Below are positions 8,694 through 16,288 of a stretch of DNA of 64,000 nucleotides, in pieces (the first letter of the stretch is position 1; each line of letters starts with the position of its first letter). The translations under genes were made by a program, and so were the position numbers. The stretch is from Saccharicrinis sp963677245. Lineage in GTDB: Bacteria > Bacteroidota > Bacteroidia > Bacteroidales > Marinilabiliaceae. The stretch is taken from the NCBI GenBank assembly GCA_963677245.1, contig OY781921.1:2170001-2234000 (forward strand), given 5' to 3'. The notes under the pieces were generated by a model. That model was given only the letters and a program-made list of their open reading frames with translations. It was not told where the DNA came from and did not search any database.

Positions 8694-9380
8694 ATGATGA
8701 AGTGGATAGGAATCTTATTAGTAAGTAGCATAGCTTTTTTCAGTAGCTGCACACATCCTTACGAGGAAGAAGTGGGCAATACCTGGAATGTAAATATGTC
8801 GCTTTCATTTATCGATCCGGAATTCTGGCCCGAAGGTCAACTGTTGCATATTGGTTTATTTGAGGACGATGACACCCGCAATCCGGTTGCTCATATTAAC
8901 CTGAATCAACCTGCTAACAACAGTGTTAATGCCAGTATTTACGAGGTTGCAGAAGGCAGTTACAATGCGCAGCTTTATCTGACGGAGAATGGTATTTACA
9001 AAGTAAAAGTTCTGGATTTAGGTGCCTATGATGTGTATGAAAATATCAACGAATCAATCGAAAATATTCAGTTGATTACTTACGACAGAGTGCAACGACA
9101 GGTTTTTAACAACTGTGTAGTTTGTCATGGTAGTTCGGCCGGAGATATCGCTGCCGGTTTAAATCTGACGCCGGACAACAGCTACGAGCATTTGGTAAAT
9201 GTAACTGCATTTATGCAACCCAATATGGTATTGGTTTATCCGAATGGAGCCGACTATAGTTATTTACTAAAGGTGCTGCAAAAGGAAATTGACTTTAACC
9301 ACCCAGCCAGTAGCTCAGCTACCGAAGCTGACCGACAGCTGGTGATGGATTGGATAGAACAAGGTGCTTTAAACAATTAA
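8694..9380 (+). CDS. Mono-heme cytochrome c domain lipoprotein
   Basis: The 228-residue protein has the lipobox FSSC at Cys19. An N-terminal beta-rich domain (about 25-120) of a kind I do not recognise comes first. A small cytochrome c-like module follows, with one haem motif (CVVCH, 141-145), and the protein ends in VMDWIEQGA, the ending often seen in planctomycete-type cytochrome c (PSCyt1) domains. A distal methionine may come from FMQPNM. The gene lies 10 bases after the porin gene and 100 bases before another small CxxCH lipoprotein, so the two probably act together as electron carriers on the outer face of a membrane. The partner enzyme is not proven. Confidence 0.75.
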   Translation: MMKWIGILLVSSIAFFSSCTHPYEEEVGNTWNVNMSLSFIDPEFWPEGQLLHIGLFEDDDTRNPVAHINLNQPANNSVNASIYEVAEGSYNAQLYLTENGIYKVKVLDLGAYDVYENINESIENIQLITYDRVQRQVFNNCVVCHGSSAGDIAAGLNLTPDNSYEHLVNVTAFMQPNMVLVYPNGADYSYLLKVLQKEIDFNHPASSSATEADRQLVMDWIEQGALNN

Positions 9381-9465
9381 TCAGAATCAGATGCAAAATA
9401 AAAGAACGTTCCAAACATCTATAAGCAGTCTCGTTTTTTCTCTTAAAACGAAATTGCATAATAAT

Positions 9466-9494
9466 CTTGTGTCTTGTGTCATGATACTTGTGTC
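9466..9494. repeat. CTTGTGTC short direct repeats
   Basis: Three copies of CTTGTGTC lie at 9466-9473, 9473-9480 and 9487-9494. They sit on the likely start of the next gene, so the gene may have acquired its beginning from an intergenic repeat. Confidence 0.6.
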
Positions 9495-9870
9495 TCCTCA
9501 ACTATTAAGAAGGTGTACTAAAGCACTTAGTTTTCTTGCCTTTACTCTTATTGTTCATGGTTGCTATTACGATGTAATCATTGAAAAAGAAATAGAAGAA
9601 ACACAGGCTATCAGTTTTAGCGAAGACATCATTCCCATTTTTAAAAGTTCCTGTATTTCGTGCCATGATGGTGTAGTATCGTATCCTAGTTTATTACAAA
9701 ACGAAGCTTATCAGGCATTATGGACAGGCAATTATATTGAAGAGGGCGATGCATCATCAAGCAAATTGCTACTAAAACTAAAAGACAGTCATCCTTTTGA
9801 AGGCGCTATTACCGATAATGAGTTAAAGAAAATACAGCTTTGGATTCAGCAGGGAGCCGAAGATAACTAA
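9481..9870 (+). CDS. Small mono-heme cytochrome c lipoprotein
   Basis: An open frame runs from 9391, but the ATG at 9481 gives a lipoprotein signal (hydrophobic LSFLAFTLIV, lipobox VHGC, Cys28) and a 129-residue product. The haem motif CISCH is at 58-62 inside IIPIFKSSCISCHDG, a form common in single cytochrome c modules. The end, IQLWIQQGAEDN, is like that of the preceding gene's product. It is probably an electron-transfer partner of that protein. The N-terminal region overlaps CTTGTGTC repeats, so the exact start is uncertain. The barrel protein gene follows 13 bases later. Confidence 0.72.
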   Translation: MILVSPQLLRRCTKALSFLAFTLIVHGCYYDVIIEKEIEETQAISFSEDIIPIFKSSCISCHDGVVSYPSLLQNEAYQALWTGNYIEEGDASSSKLLLKLKDSHPFEGAITDNELKKIQLWIQQGAEDN

Positions 9871-9883
9871 ACGATTGAAGCAT

Positions 9884-10726
9884 ATGGAAAGGAAAGTCAT
9901 CATATTCATCATGCTCATACTCTCTGGTATGATGCATGCTCAACACAATTCTGCCAATCACATTTGGGATGGACGTTTGGTAAATCATCCTACCACCAAT
10001 ATGCCATACAAAGGGCAAAACCAGATTTTTGTGATTCACTATTTTGATGCAATTGGCGAAAATGGTTTTAAAGATATGTTTGGAGTTTATGGTTCGGCCA
10101 ATATTCAAATGGGTTTAGAACATGGTTTCAGCGATGTTTTTTCAGCTTACTTTTTAACCGAAAAGCTAAATAAAACACAAGAACTGGGAATCCGTTATCT
10201 ATTATCGGAACAAAATAAAGAGTTAGATAATCCTGTTGGTCTGGCCGCCAGCTTTAGTGTTTCTATCGATGGCCGAGATGAAAAGTATTTTGGTGAAAAC
10301 TATTACTTTATCAATCGCTTTTTCTACACTTCTCAACTTTCTCTTACACATATTTTTAATCATCGTTGGGAAATGATGGCCAATACAACTATAGCACATT
10401 TTAATATCGTTCCGGAAGGTAACTTTTCTACTTTTCTGGCTATTAACCCATCACTTTCATTTAAACTGAATAGAAAAAAAGCCGTGTTTGCCTCCTTTGA
10501 TTTTCCTTTAGGACTGGCTTCTGCCTCCATAGAAAATCCACAACAACCCAAACCTTTGGTGACATTGGGAATGATATTCAAAACCCGAACGCACAATTTT
10601 CAATTGTTTGTATCCAATGGAAGTCATATCAATCCCGCCAAAGAATACCTGAACAACCAAATCGGATTCAACCCGGAACAATTTTGCTTTGGATTTAACA
10701 TCAACGTAAAACCACATAAAAAGTAA
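9884..10726 (+). CDS. DUF5777-type outer-membrane beta-barrel protein
   Basis: The start is the ATG at 9884, giving MERKVIIFIMLILSGMMHAQ, a signal peptide cleaved near HAQ. The 280-residue mature region shows barrel strands and the family landmarks TTNMPYKGQNQIFVIHYFD, FGVYGSANIQMGLEHGFSD and ELGIRYLL. It ends in a terminal strand FCFGFNINVKPHKK. Proteins of this type (DUF5777, as I recall it) are often found next to cytochromes and redox lipoproteins in Bacteroidota, and here it directly follows two CxxCH lipoprotein genes. It may form the outer-membrane part of the redox module. No function is established. Confidence 0.6.
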   Translation: MERKVIIFIMLILSGMMHAQHNSANHIWDGRLVNHPTTNMPYKGQNQIFVIHYFDAIGENGFKDMFGVYGSANIQMGLEHGFSDVFSAYFLTEKLNKTQELGIRYLLSEQNKELDNPVGLAASFSVSIDGRDEKYFGENYYFINRFFYTSQLSLTHIFNHRWEMMANTTIAHFNIVPEGNFSTFLAINPSLSFKLNRKKAVFASFDFPLGLASASIENPQQPKPLVTLGMIFKTRTHNFQLFVSNGSHINPAKEYLNNQIGFNPEQFCFGFNINVKPHKK

Positions 10727-10800
10727 GAAGGGAAAAAGGGAGAAAGGAACAAGGAACAAGGAGAAAGGTTAAAGGTTAAAGGTTAAAAGATTTAAGGGTA
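10727..10800. repeat. Purine-rich repeat tract, copy 1
   Basis: Steps of AAGGAACA, GGGAGAAAGG and three copies of GGTTAAA fill the space after the barrel gene. A related tract (GGGAGAAAGGAACAGG) lies at 16237-16261. Both adjoin an ACTG-rich repeat, so they form a composite element. Confidence 0.6.
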
Positions 10801-10806
10801 ACCCAA

Positions 10807-10858
10807 TTACTGATAACTGTTCACTGATAACTGTTCACTGATAACTGTTAATTGAAAA
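10807..10858. repeat. ACTG-rich dispersed intergenic repeat, copy 2
   Basis: It is made of TTACTG, then TGATAACTG and TTCACTG steps (three GATAACTG copies), and ends 10 bases before the ATG at 10869. It therefore forms the whole 5' leader region of that gene. Confidence 0.7.
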
Positions 10859-10868
10859 TGGAAACTTT

Positions 10869-11714
10869 ATGAAAAACTGTATTTATATAGCTATAGTGTT
10901 GCTTTGGATGAGCATGAGCGCACAAGCAAATAATAATGCTGAACCTAAATTAGTGTATGAAAAGTCGGCCGCATGTCAACTATTTCAGGTTAACGATGAA
11001 AAGGGATTGCCGGTTTATTATTACATGGACATTAACGAGTACCCTTGCGATACAAAAGAATGTTACCGTATGGATGTGCGCATTTATTGGGATGCCTGGG
11101 GTAATTTTTTAAAGCTGGGTTTTAAGGATAATGCCGAATTAACCAAAATCAATCACAAACCATTTACTGATAAAGATTATGAGAAACTGCATGTGCTATT
11201 AAATAATCCGGAATCAAGCATGAAATACTATCAGCTGCATGAGCTTTCTCCTGAAGAATCTGAAGAAGAATATTACTCGGTAGATGCTATTTCAGGGGCT
11301 ACTGTGGTAGATGTTTCCTACGAAAGCGTGAACGGAGCAGTTAAAACCTGCTACACACTTTGGCATATTGTGTATGGCGAATATGTAGATATCATTCAAT
11401 CCAATACAAAAAAAACGATGGCTGTATTGAGTACTCCTACCAATTTAAGCTTTGATCATCAGGAAGGAATTGAAAAGCTATTGTCTGATGCGCAGAAAAA
11501 ATCACCGATGACCTGCTCAGTTCTTGGGAGTTGGATAAAATCGGTAAAGCAACTAAAAAAGAAAAACAATGATTTGTACAAATACCTTTCCGGCCAGTTG
11601 GCTGTTATTAACGAGGAATCATCGCGCTTTTTAATCTATAATTTTCTGCTTCAGGAACAATACAAAGACAAGAATATGAGAGATTTTAGCCTATCTCACA
11701 ACCTTTTGGATTAA
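10869..11714 (+). CDS. Secreted protein with SGAT flavinylation-like motif
   Basis: The 281-residue protein has a signal peptide (cleavage near AQANN). I recognise no complete domain. Residues about 139-150 read SVDAISGATVVD, which resembles the D-x-[SG]-SGAT motif of FMN-binding domains (NqrC, RnfG and relatives), where ApbE attaches FMN to the threonine. The next stretch (GAVKTCYTLWHIVYGE) is also like the helix after that motif. Cysteines are at about 37, 60, 65, 158, 217. The region before the motif is short for a full FMN-binding domain. The C-terminal half is helical and may be a HEAT-like repeat. It closes the envelope redox locus. It could be a covalent flavoprotein or only share a fold remnant. 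Confidence 0.45.
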   Translation: MKNCIYIAIVLLWMSMSAQANNNAEPKLVYEKSAACQLFQVNDEKGLPVYYYMDINEYPCDTKECYRMDVRIYWDAWGNFLKLGFKDNAELTKINHKPFTDKDYEKLHVLLNNPESSMKYYQLHELSPEESEEEYYSVDAISGATVVDVSYESVNGAVKTCYTLWHIVYGEYVDIIQSNTKKTMAVLSTPTNLSFDHQEGIEKLLSDAQKKSPMTCSVLGSWIKSVKQLKKKNNDLYKYLSGQLAVINEESSRFLIYNFLLQEQYKDKNMRDFSLSHNLLD

Positions 11715-11797
11715 AACACAGTATAACGACATAACCCAATGCACTTTCCACGGGTGCATTATCAATCGCATAACACAACGAATAAAATTAATTGTTT

Positions 11798-11828
11798 AGG
11801 GTTCTTCTAAAGAGAGGAACCCTTTTTT
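11798..11828 (+). terminator. Rho-independent terminator closing the redox locus
   Basis: The arms AGGGTTC and GAACCCT are followed by a run of six T. A second hairpin (AATGCAC and GTGCATT, 11738-11760) lies just before it. Confidence 0.75.
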
Positions 11829-11889
11829 ATTCATTCAACTTCTAAAATCTTTACTCATCCTACCGATACCTCCATCCATCTTTATTTAG

Positions 11890-11920
11890 TTGAAATGCCC
11901 TAGGCAACCTTGTAATTTTG
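11890..11920 (+). promoter_or_regulatory. Bacteroidota-type promoter of the TonB receptor gene
   Basis: A TTG at 11890 is followed after 20 bases by TAATTTTG at 11913-11920, matching the TTG-N(19-21)-TAnnTTTG consensus. The ATG at 11950 is 29 bases further on. A near-palindrome TGCCCTAGGCA lies in the spacer and could be an operator. Confidence 0.6.
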
Positions 11921-11949
11921 TTTTAGAATTAATTGAAACAAATAAACTT

Positions 11950-14325
11950 ATGAGAAAACTAATTATTCTAAGCATAATCGTTATTGGCACGTCAGTCAAT
12001 ATGCTGGCGCAGCAAATTACGCAAACCATTAGAGGTATAGTGGTGGATGAAATTACCGAACTACCTATTGTAGGTGCCAACGTTATCCTTTTAAATCAGG
12101 CAGAAACTACCGGAACCATTACCGATGTGGATGGTCTGTTTATTTTAGAAAACATAGCCCTGGGACGTCAGAGTATCGAAGTACGTTTTATGGGTTATAA
12201 ACCTGCTGTAAAAACCAATCTACTCATCATTAGTGGAAAAGAAACAGTGGTGAAAATAAAAATGCAGGAAGCCTATCAAGAGGTTGGTGAAATTGTGGTA
12301 AAAGCTAAAAACAAAAAGAAACCACAAAATGAACTGGCTATGATTAGTGCCCGCACGTTTTCAATTGAAGAAACAGAACGTTTTGCCGGAAGCCTGGGAG
12401 ATCCTGCCCGTATGGTGGCCAACTACGCCGGTGTGATGACGCAAAATGATTCGCGCAACGATATTATCATTAGAGGTAATTCGCCTATTGGTGTTCAATG
12501 GCGTCTGGAAGGAATAGAAATTCCTAACCCCAACCACTTTGCAGCGCAAGGCACCACCGGTGGCCCGGTTAGTATGCTCAATAACAACCTGCTTACCAAC
12601 AGCGACTTTTTAACCGGGGCTTTTCCTGCAGAATATGGAAATGCCACAGCAGGAGCTTTTGACTTACATATGCGATCAGGAAATAATACCCAAACTGAAT
12701 ATACCGGTCAGATAGGTTTTAATGGTTTTGAGTTGGGTGTAGAAGGCCCGTTTGGAAACAGAGAAAAAAATAATCGTCCTTCTTATATGGCCAACTTTAG
12801 ATACTCTACCCTGGAGGTGATGGATAAACTCGGTTTTAGTGCCGGAACGGGTGCTGCAGTTCCGCAATATAAAGACTTTACCTTTCTGGCTGATTTGCCT
12901 GCCACAAAACTGGGACGCTTTAAAATCCTTGGCTTATGGGGCAAAAGTTATATTGAATTGGGACACAACGATGATGAAAACGATGATAATTCCTACTCAG
13001 CCAAAGGAACTACCATTGATTATGGTTCTGAACTAGCCATTGGAGGAATCACCCATTCGCTTTTCTTTAACAACAGAACGGGTATTAAATCTTCTGTATC
13101 AGTGCAACAAACCACCACCACTGCCGATTTAGATTCATTGAAAAATTCAGGTAACATAAGCATGCCTTTTTTCAGAGGACATCAGAGCGAAACAAAAGTA
13201 AGCGCTTCTACCCGATTTATTTTTAAACCTAATTCCAATAACCATTTATCTGCCGGAATCACTTACGACCATTATTTTGTGAATTTCATCGATAGTATAT
13301 ACAAATTCGAGCATCAGCGCTTTATCAATCAAACGGATGTAAATGCCAATCTGGGTTTAATCAGAGGTTTTACACAATGGCAGCATTCATTTAATGCCAA
13401 GCTTACCGCTTATGCAGGAGTGCATTCTTTATATTTTAAACAAAGTAAAGAGTGGGTATGGGAGCCTCGCGCATCTTTAAAATATAGTTTTGCGCATCAG
13501 CAAAGTTTAAGTGCCGGTTATGGTAAACACAGCCAAATTCAGCCCAAGCTGGTTTATTTTATCGAAAGTTATATACCCGAGGACGATAGCTATTATCGCA
13601 GTAATGAAAAAATAAAAATGACACGAGCCAATCATTATGTACTGGCTTATGAAAAAATATTGGGTCAGGATTTTCGATTAAAACTAGAGAGTTATTACCA
13701 GGAATTGTATAAGGTTCCGGTAAAAAAAGACTTTCCTGAGTTTTCTCTAATAAATGCAGGCGATAATTTTGCCGTTCCCGACGAGGATAGCCTGGTAAAT
13801 AAAGGTACCGGATATAATTACGGATTGGAGCTCACGCTGGAAAAATTCCTGAGCAATGGCTATTATTTCCTATTAACTACTTCCTTATTCGACTCTAAAT
13901 ATAAAGGCTACGATGGCATAGAACGTAACACCGCCTTTAACGGGAATTATGTGATGAATGTATTAGGTGGTTACGAGTTTGAGATTGGCCGACAAAATAT
14001 GATTACACTGGATGTAAAAACGGTATGGGCCGGTGGACGAAGATATGTGCCGATAGATTTGGAAGAGTCGATAAAAACAGGAACGCCGGAATACGACTGG
14101 TCTAATGCCTACAAAAACAGATATAATGATTATTTTAGAACCGACTTGCGAATTGGTTTTAAAATGAATCGTAAAAAATACTCCCAGGAATGGGCTATCG
14201 ATCTGCAAAACATCAGTGCATACAAAAGTATTTTTACCGAAGGCTACGATGCTGAAAAACAAGAAACCTATAAAATATATCAGCAAGGATTTTTGCCTAT
14301 GTTTTTATACCGAATTCAATTTTAA
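11950..14325 (+). CDS. TonB-dependent receptor with carboxypeptidase-like N-terminal domain
   Basis: The start at 11950 (MRKLIILSIIVIG) gives a clean signal peptide cleaved near MLAQ and a 791-residue product, and a promoter lies just upstream; the frame is open from 11890. After the signal comes a carboxypeptidase-D regulatory-like beta domain (about 28-105: GIVVDEITELPIVGANV, TDVDGLF). The plug domain follows (about 130-240: NDIIIRGNSPIGVQWRLEGI, GAFPAEYGNATAGAFDL), and then the barrel, with C-terminal FLPMFLYRIQF. It lacks a SusD partner, so uptake of a metal complex or small ligand is more likely than glycan uptake. LytS/LytTR genes follow after 10 bases and may be co-transcribed. Confidence 0.85.
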   Translation: MRKLIILSIIVIGTSVNMLAQQITQTIRGIVVDEITELPIVGANVILLNQAETTGTITDVDGLFILENIALGRQSIEVRFMGYKPAVKTNLLIISGKETVVKIKMQEAYQEVGEIVVKAKNKKKPQNELAMISARTFSIEETERFAGSLGDPARMVANYAGVMTQNDSRNDIIIRGNSPIGVQWRLEGIEIPNPNHFAAQGTTGGPVSMLNNNLLTNSDFLTGAFPAEYGNATAGAFDLHMRSGNNTQTEYTGQIGFNGFELGVEGPFGNREKNNRPSYMANFRYSTLEVMDKLGFSAGTGAAVPQYKDFTFLADLPATKLGRFKILGLWGKSYIELGHNDDENDDNSYSAKGTTIDYGSELAIGGITHSLFFNNRTGIKSSVSVQQTTTTADLDSLKNSGNISMPFFRGHQSETKVSASTRFIFKPNSNNHLSAGITYDHYFVNFIDSIYKFEHQRFINQTDVNANLGLIRGFTQWQHSFNAKLTAYAGVHSLYFKQSKEWVWEPRASLKYSFAHQQSLSAGYGKHSQIQPKLVYFIESYIPEDDSYYRSNEKIKMTRANHYVLAYEKILGQDFRLKLESYYQELYKVPVKKDFPEFSLINAGDNFAVPDEDSLVNKGTGYNYGLELTLEKFLSNGYYFLLTTSLFDSKYKGYDGIERNTAFNGNYVMNVLGGYEFEIGRQNMITLDVKTVWAGGRRYVPIDLEESIKTGTPEYDWSNAYKNRYNDYFRTDLRIGFKMNRKKYSQEWAIDLQNISAYKSIFTEGYDAEKQETYKIYQQGFLPMFLYRIQF

Positions 14326-14335
14326 AGTGTAACAA

Positions 14336-15361
14336 ATGCAGCTAGCAGAAGAAAAAATTACTAAACCCGTTAGCCTTAAAATATTAATATGGCTTGTACC
14401 ATTGGTGGGCGTTTTTATTTCCATGATATTTTGGTTTGGGGATAATAGTGTGGGATTGTCTGAAGGTTATCGTCATTTAATATACGGAGCCATTGTTACC
14501 AGTGGCATTTGGGGAGGTTGCATGGTTATTGTCAGTTTTTTATGGAACAAATATCCATGGGAGCATTTCCCACTTAAACACCTACTTATCGAGGTTGTGC
14601 TGATTACCATTTACACACTGTTTTTTTCCTATGGTTTGTATTATATCAGTTCGCAAATAGGTTTTATTCCTTGCATCGAAGGTAATATGGTGGATGAAGT
14701 CATAACCACTTTATTAATCACCTACTTTATTACGACACTGCACGAGTCTGTTTTCTTTTACCGACAATGGAAGTACAACTTTTCTAAATCAGTGCAGCTG
14801 GAAAACAAGCATTTAATGGCACGTTTCGAAAGCCTTAAAACGCAAATGAATCCGCATTATGTGTTCAATAGTTTGAATAATCTGGTTTCTATTGTGGATG
14901 ATAATCCTTTAGCTGTGGAGTATATCAATCAGATGTCGTCGTTCTTGCGTTATATGCTTAAAAGTCGCGAAGAGGAATTGGTGAGCCTGGATGAAGAATT
15001 ACATATGCTCGAAAAATATATTTATCTGCATAAAATTCGTTTTGGCGATATTTTTACTGTACACATGGATATTTCCGACCAGTTTAAAAAGTACAAACTA
15101 CCTCCTTTAACGCTGCAAATGTTACTGGAAAATTGTATCAAACACAATGTAATTGCTAAAAACAAACCTCTAACTATTCATATTAAAACCCATGCAGATT
15201 ACATTACCATTGAAAACAATAAAAACCCAAAAAATCACAACGACAGTACCGGGCAGGGCTTGGTGAATATTCAGGAACGCTATAAGTATTTTACCCAACA
15301 AGAAATAAAAGTGGTAGATACCGGTGATTATTTTAAAATTACCACACCGCTAATTCCTTAA
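14336..15361 (+). CDS. LytS-type sensor histidine kinase
   Basis: The 341-residue protein has four predicted membrane helices (about 14-34, 47-69, 83-105, 121-140). The His_kinase domain follows with the phospho-acceptor motif NPHYVFNSLNNL (His174), and a short GHKL ATPase with LLENCIKHN and GQGLVNIQERY. This architecture is typical of the LytS/YehU group that works with LytTR response regulators. There is no periplasmic sensor domain, so the signal is probably sensed in or at the membrane, or passed by a partner. The gene starts 10 bases after the TonB receptor gene and its response regulator is the next gene. Confidence 0.88.
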   Translation: MQLAEEKITKPVSLKILIWLVPLVGVFISMIFWFGDNSVGLSEGYRHLIYGAIVTSGIWGGCMVIVSFLWNKYPWEHFPLKHLLIEVVLITIYTLFFSYGLYYISSQIGFIPCIEGNMVDEVITTLLITYFITTLHESVFFYRQWKYNFSKSVQLENKHLMARFESLKTQMNPHYVFNSLNNLVSIVDDNPLAVEYINQMSSFLRYMLKSREEELVSLDEELHMLEKYIYLHKIRFGDIFTVHMDISDQFKKYKLPPLTLQMLLENCIKHNVIAKNKPLTIHIKTHADYITIENNKNPKNHNDSTGQGLVNIQERYKYFTQQEIKVVDTGDYFKITTPLIP

Positions 15362-15433
15362 AACATGAGTTTATTAGGACTTTATTTACCTGCTCTTGTA
15401 TTTGATAAACTAAACCAAAACAAATCAATTGCC

Positions 15434-16189
15434 ATGCAAACCATTATTATTGAAGATGAGTTCAGAGCTGCAGACCGACTGGAAAAACTGCTTTTAAAAC
15501 TAGATGATAAAATAGAAGTACTGGAAAAAATTGACTCCGTTGAATCGGCTGTTGAGTGGTTAAAAAAAAACCAGCATCCTCCTCTTATATTTTTAGATAT
15601 TCAGTTGGCAGATGGTTTAAGCTTCGAGATATTTGAGCGCATTCAGGTTGATAGCTTTATCATTTTCACCACCGCTTACGATGAATACGCCATTCGTGCT
15701 TTTGACCTAAACAGCATCGATTACCTGTTAAAGCCCATCGATGAAAATAAGTTACTAAAGAGCCTCGATAAATTCAGGCATTTCTCCTCTAAAAATTCTA
15801 ACGTGGATATAGATTTATTAAAACAGGTTTTAGGTTCGGGCGAAAAGAGTTATAAAAAGAGGTTTGTGGTAAATGTAGGGCACAAAATTAAAACCATTAT
15901 CACCGAAGATATTGCCTGGTTTACTTCTGAAGACCGAAGTACATACCTCGTCACCAATGAAAACCAATACCTACCCATTGATTTTTCACTGGATAAGCTG
16001 GAACAATTGCTTTCTCCTGAAACTTTTTTTAGAGTAAGCCGACAATTTTTGGTGAGTTTTGATGCCATCACTAATATTTCCGTTTTATCAAAGAGTCGCA
16101 TTAAACTTAAACTAAAACCGCAAGCCAATGAAGATGTATTGGTCAGTACCGCTAAGTCTTCTAAATTTAAGGATTGGTTGGATAAATGA
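15434..16189 (+). CDS. LytTR family response regulator
   Basis: The frame is open from 15365, right after the kinase stop, but the receiver domain begins with MQTIIIEDEF, so I take the ATG at 15434 (251 residues). The receiver domain holds the acidic pair ED at 7-8 and the phospho-acceptor Asp55 in LIFLDIQLADG, with Lys in LLKPID. The C-terminal LytTR DNA-binding domain (about 140-248) shows IITEDIAWFTSEDRSTYLVT and FFRVSRQFLVS. It should be phosphorylated by the adjacent LytS-like kinase. Likely targets are the TonB receptor gene and perhaps the redox locus. That is inference from position. Confidence 0.88.
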   Translation: MQTIIIEDEFRAADRLEKLLLKLDDKIEVLEKIDSVESAVEWLKKNQHPPLIFLDIQLADGLSFEIFERIQVDSFIIFTTAYDEYAIRAFDLNSIDYLLKPIDENKLLKSLDKFRHFSSKNSNVDIDLLKQVLGSGEKSYKKRFVVNVGHKIKTIITEDIAWFTSEDRSTYLVTNENQYLPIDFSLDKLEQLLSPETFFRVSRQFLVSFDAITNISVLSKSRIKLKLKPQANEDVLVSTAKSSKFKDWLDK

Positions 16190-16196
16190 ACAGGGA

Positions 16197-16234
16197 TCAG
16201 GGATCGGTTAGCAGTTAACAGTTAGCTGTTGGCA
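16197..16234. repeat. ACTG-rich dispersed repeat, copy 3 (reverse orientation)
   Basis: GTTAGCAGTTAACAGTTAGC is the reverse complement type of the ACTG steps found elsewhere. It begins 8 bases after the response regulator stop. Confidence 0.65.
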
Positions 16235-16262
16235 GAAAGGAACAGGGAGAAAGGAACAGGTA
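16235..16262. repeat. Purine-rich repeat tract, copy 2
   Basis: AAAGGAACAGGGAGAAAGG followed by AACAGG closely matches the tract at 10727-10800 and again adjoins an ACTG-rich stretch. Confidence 0.6.
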
Positions 16263-16288
16263 ATATTTATATTTGGAAGCTGATCCTC

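Noticed and set aside
13963..14286. 107-residue frame antisense to the TonB receptor gene
   Set aside because: It lies wholly within the conserved barrel coding sequence and has no family features of its own.
11950..14325. SusC/SusD glycan uptake locus
   Set aside because: There is no SusD-like gene after the receptor. A LytS/LytTR pair follows instead.
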